From positions 1-42,416 of the forward strand of contig SVAM01000011.1 of the NCBI GenBank assembly GCA_015059425.1: DNA of 42,416 nt. The letters run 5' to 3'. The DNA comes from Bacillota bacterium. GTDB lineage: Bacteria; Bacillota_I; Bacilli_A; RF39; UBA660. Positions 42,161 to 42,416 of the stretch are shown one piece after another. The position numbers and the translations under genes are program-made. Position 1 is the first letter of the stretch. Each line of letters starts with the position of its first letter. The notes under the pieces were generated by a model, which searched no databases, was not told where the DNA came from, and saw only the letters and a program-made list of their open reading frames with translations.

Positions 42161-42416
42161 ATGAAAATAAATAATCGTAATTGTGAAAATGTGCAAGCAG
42201 AAGATTATATGAATGCTCAATATACTACTAAAGATATGTCATATAATATGGGATATGGGTATGATATGAATTGTTGTTGTCCAAATCAAATGATGGGAGA
42301 GACTATGCCAGGAGTAGTATGCCCACCAGTTTATGAATGTCCAAGAGAAACTGTTTGTCATAGATATATTTGTCATGAAGTTCCACATATTATGCCTTGC
42401 AATAAGAATAATAAAT
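42161..42416 (+). CDS. CotD-like spore coat protein (3' end outside window)
   Basis: First 85 codons; no stop before the window ends. Met/Tyr/Asn-rich N-terminus with YNMGYGYDMNCCCPNQMM, then VCPPVYECPRETVCHRYICH and EVPHIMPCNK. The 'CPP.....R..V.H....HEVPHI.P' pattern is that of CotD-type inner coat proteins and their relatives, which are Cys/His-rich and become cross-linked in the coat. The AGAAAGGA ribosome binding site lies in a hairpin loop just upstream. Points to spore formation, or its remains, in this lineage. Family call is from pattern only. Confidence 0.65.
   Translation, partial: MKINNRNCENVQAEDYMNAQYTTKDMSYNMGYGYDMNCCCPNQMMGETMPGVVCPPVYECPRETVCHRYICHEVPHIMPCNKNNK

Noticed and set aside
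1-42416. Mycoplasma-type code with TGA read as Trp throughout
   Set aside because: Trp is encoded by TGG in every gene examined and TGA appears in frame only once, so general code 4 usage is not supported. A rare recoding is left open as a finding.

Overview
The window is very AT-rich (by eye about a quarter GC) and densely coded. Genes have AGGAG/AGGTG-type ribosome binding sites and extended -10 promoters of the form TGnTATAAT or TGnTAAAAT. Markers of an anaerobic low-GC Bacillota are pyruvate:ferredoxin oxidoreductase, ftsA-ftsZ, an IscS/NifS-like desulfurase next to thiI, YebC and Ffh. A CotD-like coat gene, a collagen-like repeat protein and Spo0A-like boxes suggest a spore-forming lineage or one descended from spore formers. 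My best guess is an uncultured gut member of the Bacilli; this is inference.

Layout. (1) 1-11507: accessory block. The tail of an unknown gene is followed by two tandem histidine phosphatases and a protein with a P-loop kinase-like C-terminus. After a terminator and a new promoter comes a tight six-gene operon: HIT-like hydrolase, two unknown proteins, an 855-aa coiled-coil protein, a calcineurin-like phosphoesterase and a 1042-aa unknown protein. Phosphate and nucleotide chemistry dominates. (2) 11547-13224: a collagen-like protein divergent from a glycosyltransferase with TPR-like repeats. (3) 13302-18536: two zinc-ribbon membrane proteins, a small RNA candidate, a ZIP transporter, an NAD-dependent epimerase/dehydratase and a patatin. 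(4) 18603-24152: YebC, then three membrane-anchored proteins including a HELLH metallopeptidase with a 40-residue tandem repeat, then CysE. (5) 24153-25427: a regulatory and repeat-rich stretch around an ADP-ribosylglycohydrolase gene interrupted by an in-frame TGA. (6) 25428-42416: PFOR, a structured minus-strand RNA candidate, a membrane protein, ftsA-ftsZ, glycosyltransferase, lipoprotein, cysteine desulfurase, thiI with a tiny zinc-ribbon gene and a NUDIX gene, a short UvrD-like helicase (minus), a ZnuA-like lipoprotein without metal ligands, ffh, and the start of a CotD-like gene.

The most unusual material is in the non-coding DNA. A repeat family (24153-24262, 25085-25370, 39631-39778) lies in front of three unrelated genes. 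It carries hairpins and a short conserved reading frame, and ends in one or two Spo0A-box-like heptamers 10 bp apart. The 25 kb copy also holds a promoter-hairpin-terminator unit antisense to a 29-residue basic/hydrophobic peptide frame, an arrangement like a type I toxin-antitoxin pair. Excluding the interrupted gene, the 35 stop codons in the window are 31 TAA, 4 TAG and no TGA, which makes the single in-frame TGA worth resolving. No rRNA, tRNA, CRISPR array, transposase or integrase was recognised.
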